A stretch of DNA of 5,979 nucleotides from Chitinophaga pinensis (GTDB lineage Bacteria; Bacteroidota; Bacteroidia; Flavobacteriales_D; Crocinitomicaceae), in NCBI GenBank assembly GCA_945870115.1, contig CAMBRH010000221.1, positions 1 through 5,979 of the forward strand, in the 5' to 3' direction. A program made the position numbers and the translations under genes. Below the pieces are notes generated by a model. That model made no database searches, had not been told where the DNA came from, and saw only the letters and a program-made list of their open reading frames with translations. Position 1 is the first letter of the stretch. Every line of letters starts with the position of its first letter. Positions 5,968-5,979 of this stretch are shown piece after piece.

Positions 5968-5979
5968 AAAAAATAAAAA

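Overview
The window looks like a chromosomal segment of a member of the Bacteroidota, most likely a flavobacterium. Four things point there. The DNA is very AT-rich. There is at least one well-formed promoter of the Bacteroidota type (TTG, about 20 bases, then TAnnTTTG), and there are few Shine-Dalgarno-like sites but A-rich leaders. Two outer-membrane barrels resemble the Wzi/RemB proteins common in Flavobacteriia. Two small lipoproteins carry type II signal peptides. The species cannot be named from the sequence alone.

Layout. At the left edge (7-498, minus strand) lies a complete one-piece tmRNA gene, ssrA, with a strong intrinsic terminator. It sits directly downstream of maf (496-1071, minus), a nucleoside-triphosphate pyrophosphatase. 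A 56-base intergenic gap (1072-1127) separates maf from a plus-strand unit of three overlapping genes: cysQ (1128-1955), a 536-residue Wzi/RemB-like outer-membrane protein (1952-3562) and a 490-residue paralogue of it (3562-5034). The junctions are ATGA and TAATG, so the three are almost certainly co-transcribed and probably translationally coupled. A hairpin at 5042-5068 ends this unit and also the convergent minus-strand unit to its right. That unit encodes two tandem small lipoproteins (5507-5893, then 5088-5465), driven by a promoter at 5937-5967.

How the genes may work together. tmRNA (ribosome rescue) and Maf (clearing non-canonical or pyrimidine nucleotides) are housekeeping genes. The cysQ-barrel-barrel unit is more interesting. 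CysQ removes 3'-phosphoadenosine 5'-phosphate (PAP), a by-product of PAPS-dependent sulfation or sulfate reduction. Wzi-type barrels hold exopolysaccharide at the outer membrane. Their tight coupling suggests a link between sulfate metabolism, possibly a sulfated surface glycan, and surface polysaccharide or motility; this is inference. The two lipoproteins are paralogues of unknown function with a predicted small beta-sandwich after the lipobox. The window therefore holds two independent tandem duplications of cell-envelope genes facing each other across one terminator. I see no mobile element, CRISPR array, rRNA or free-standing tRNA.
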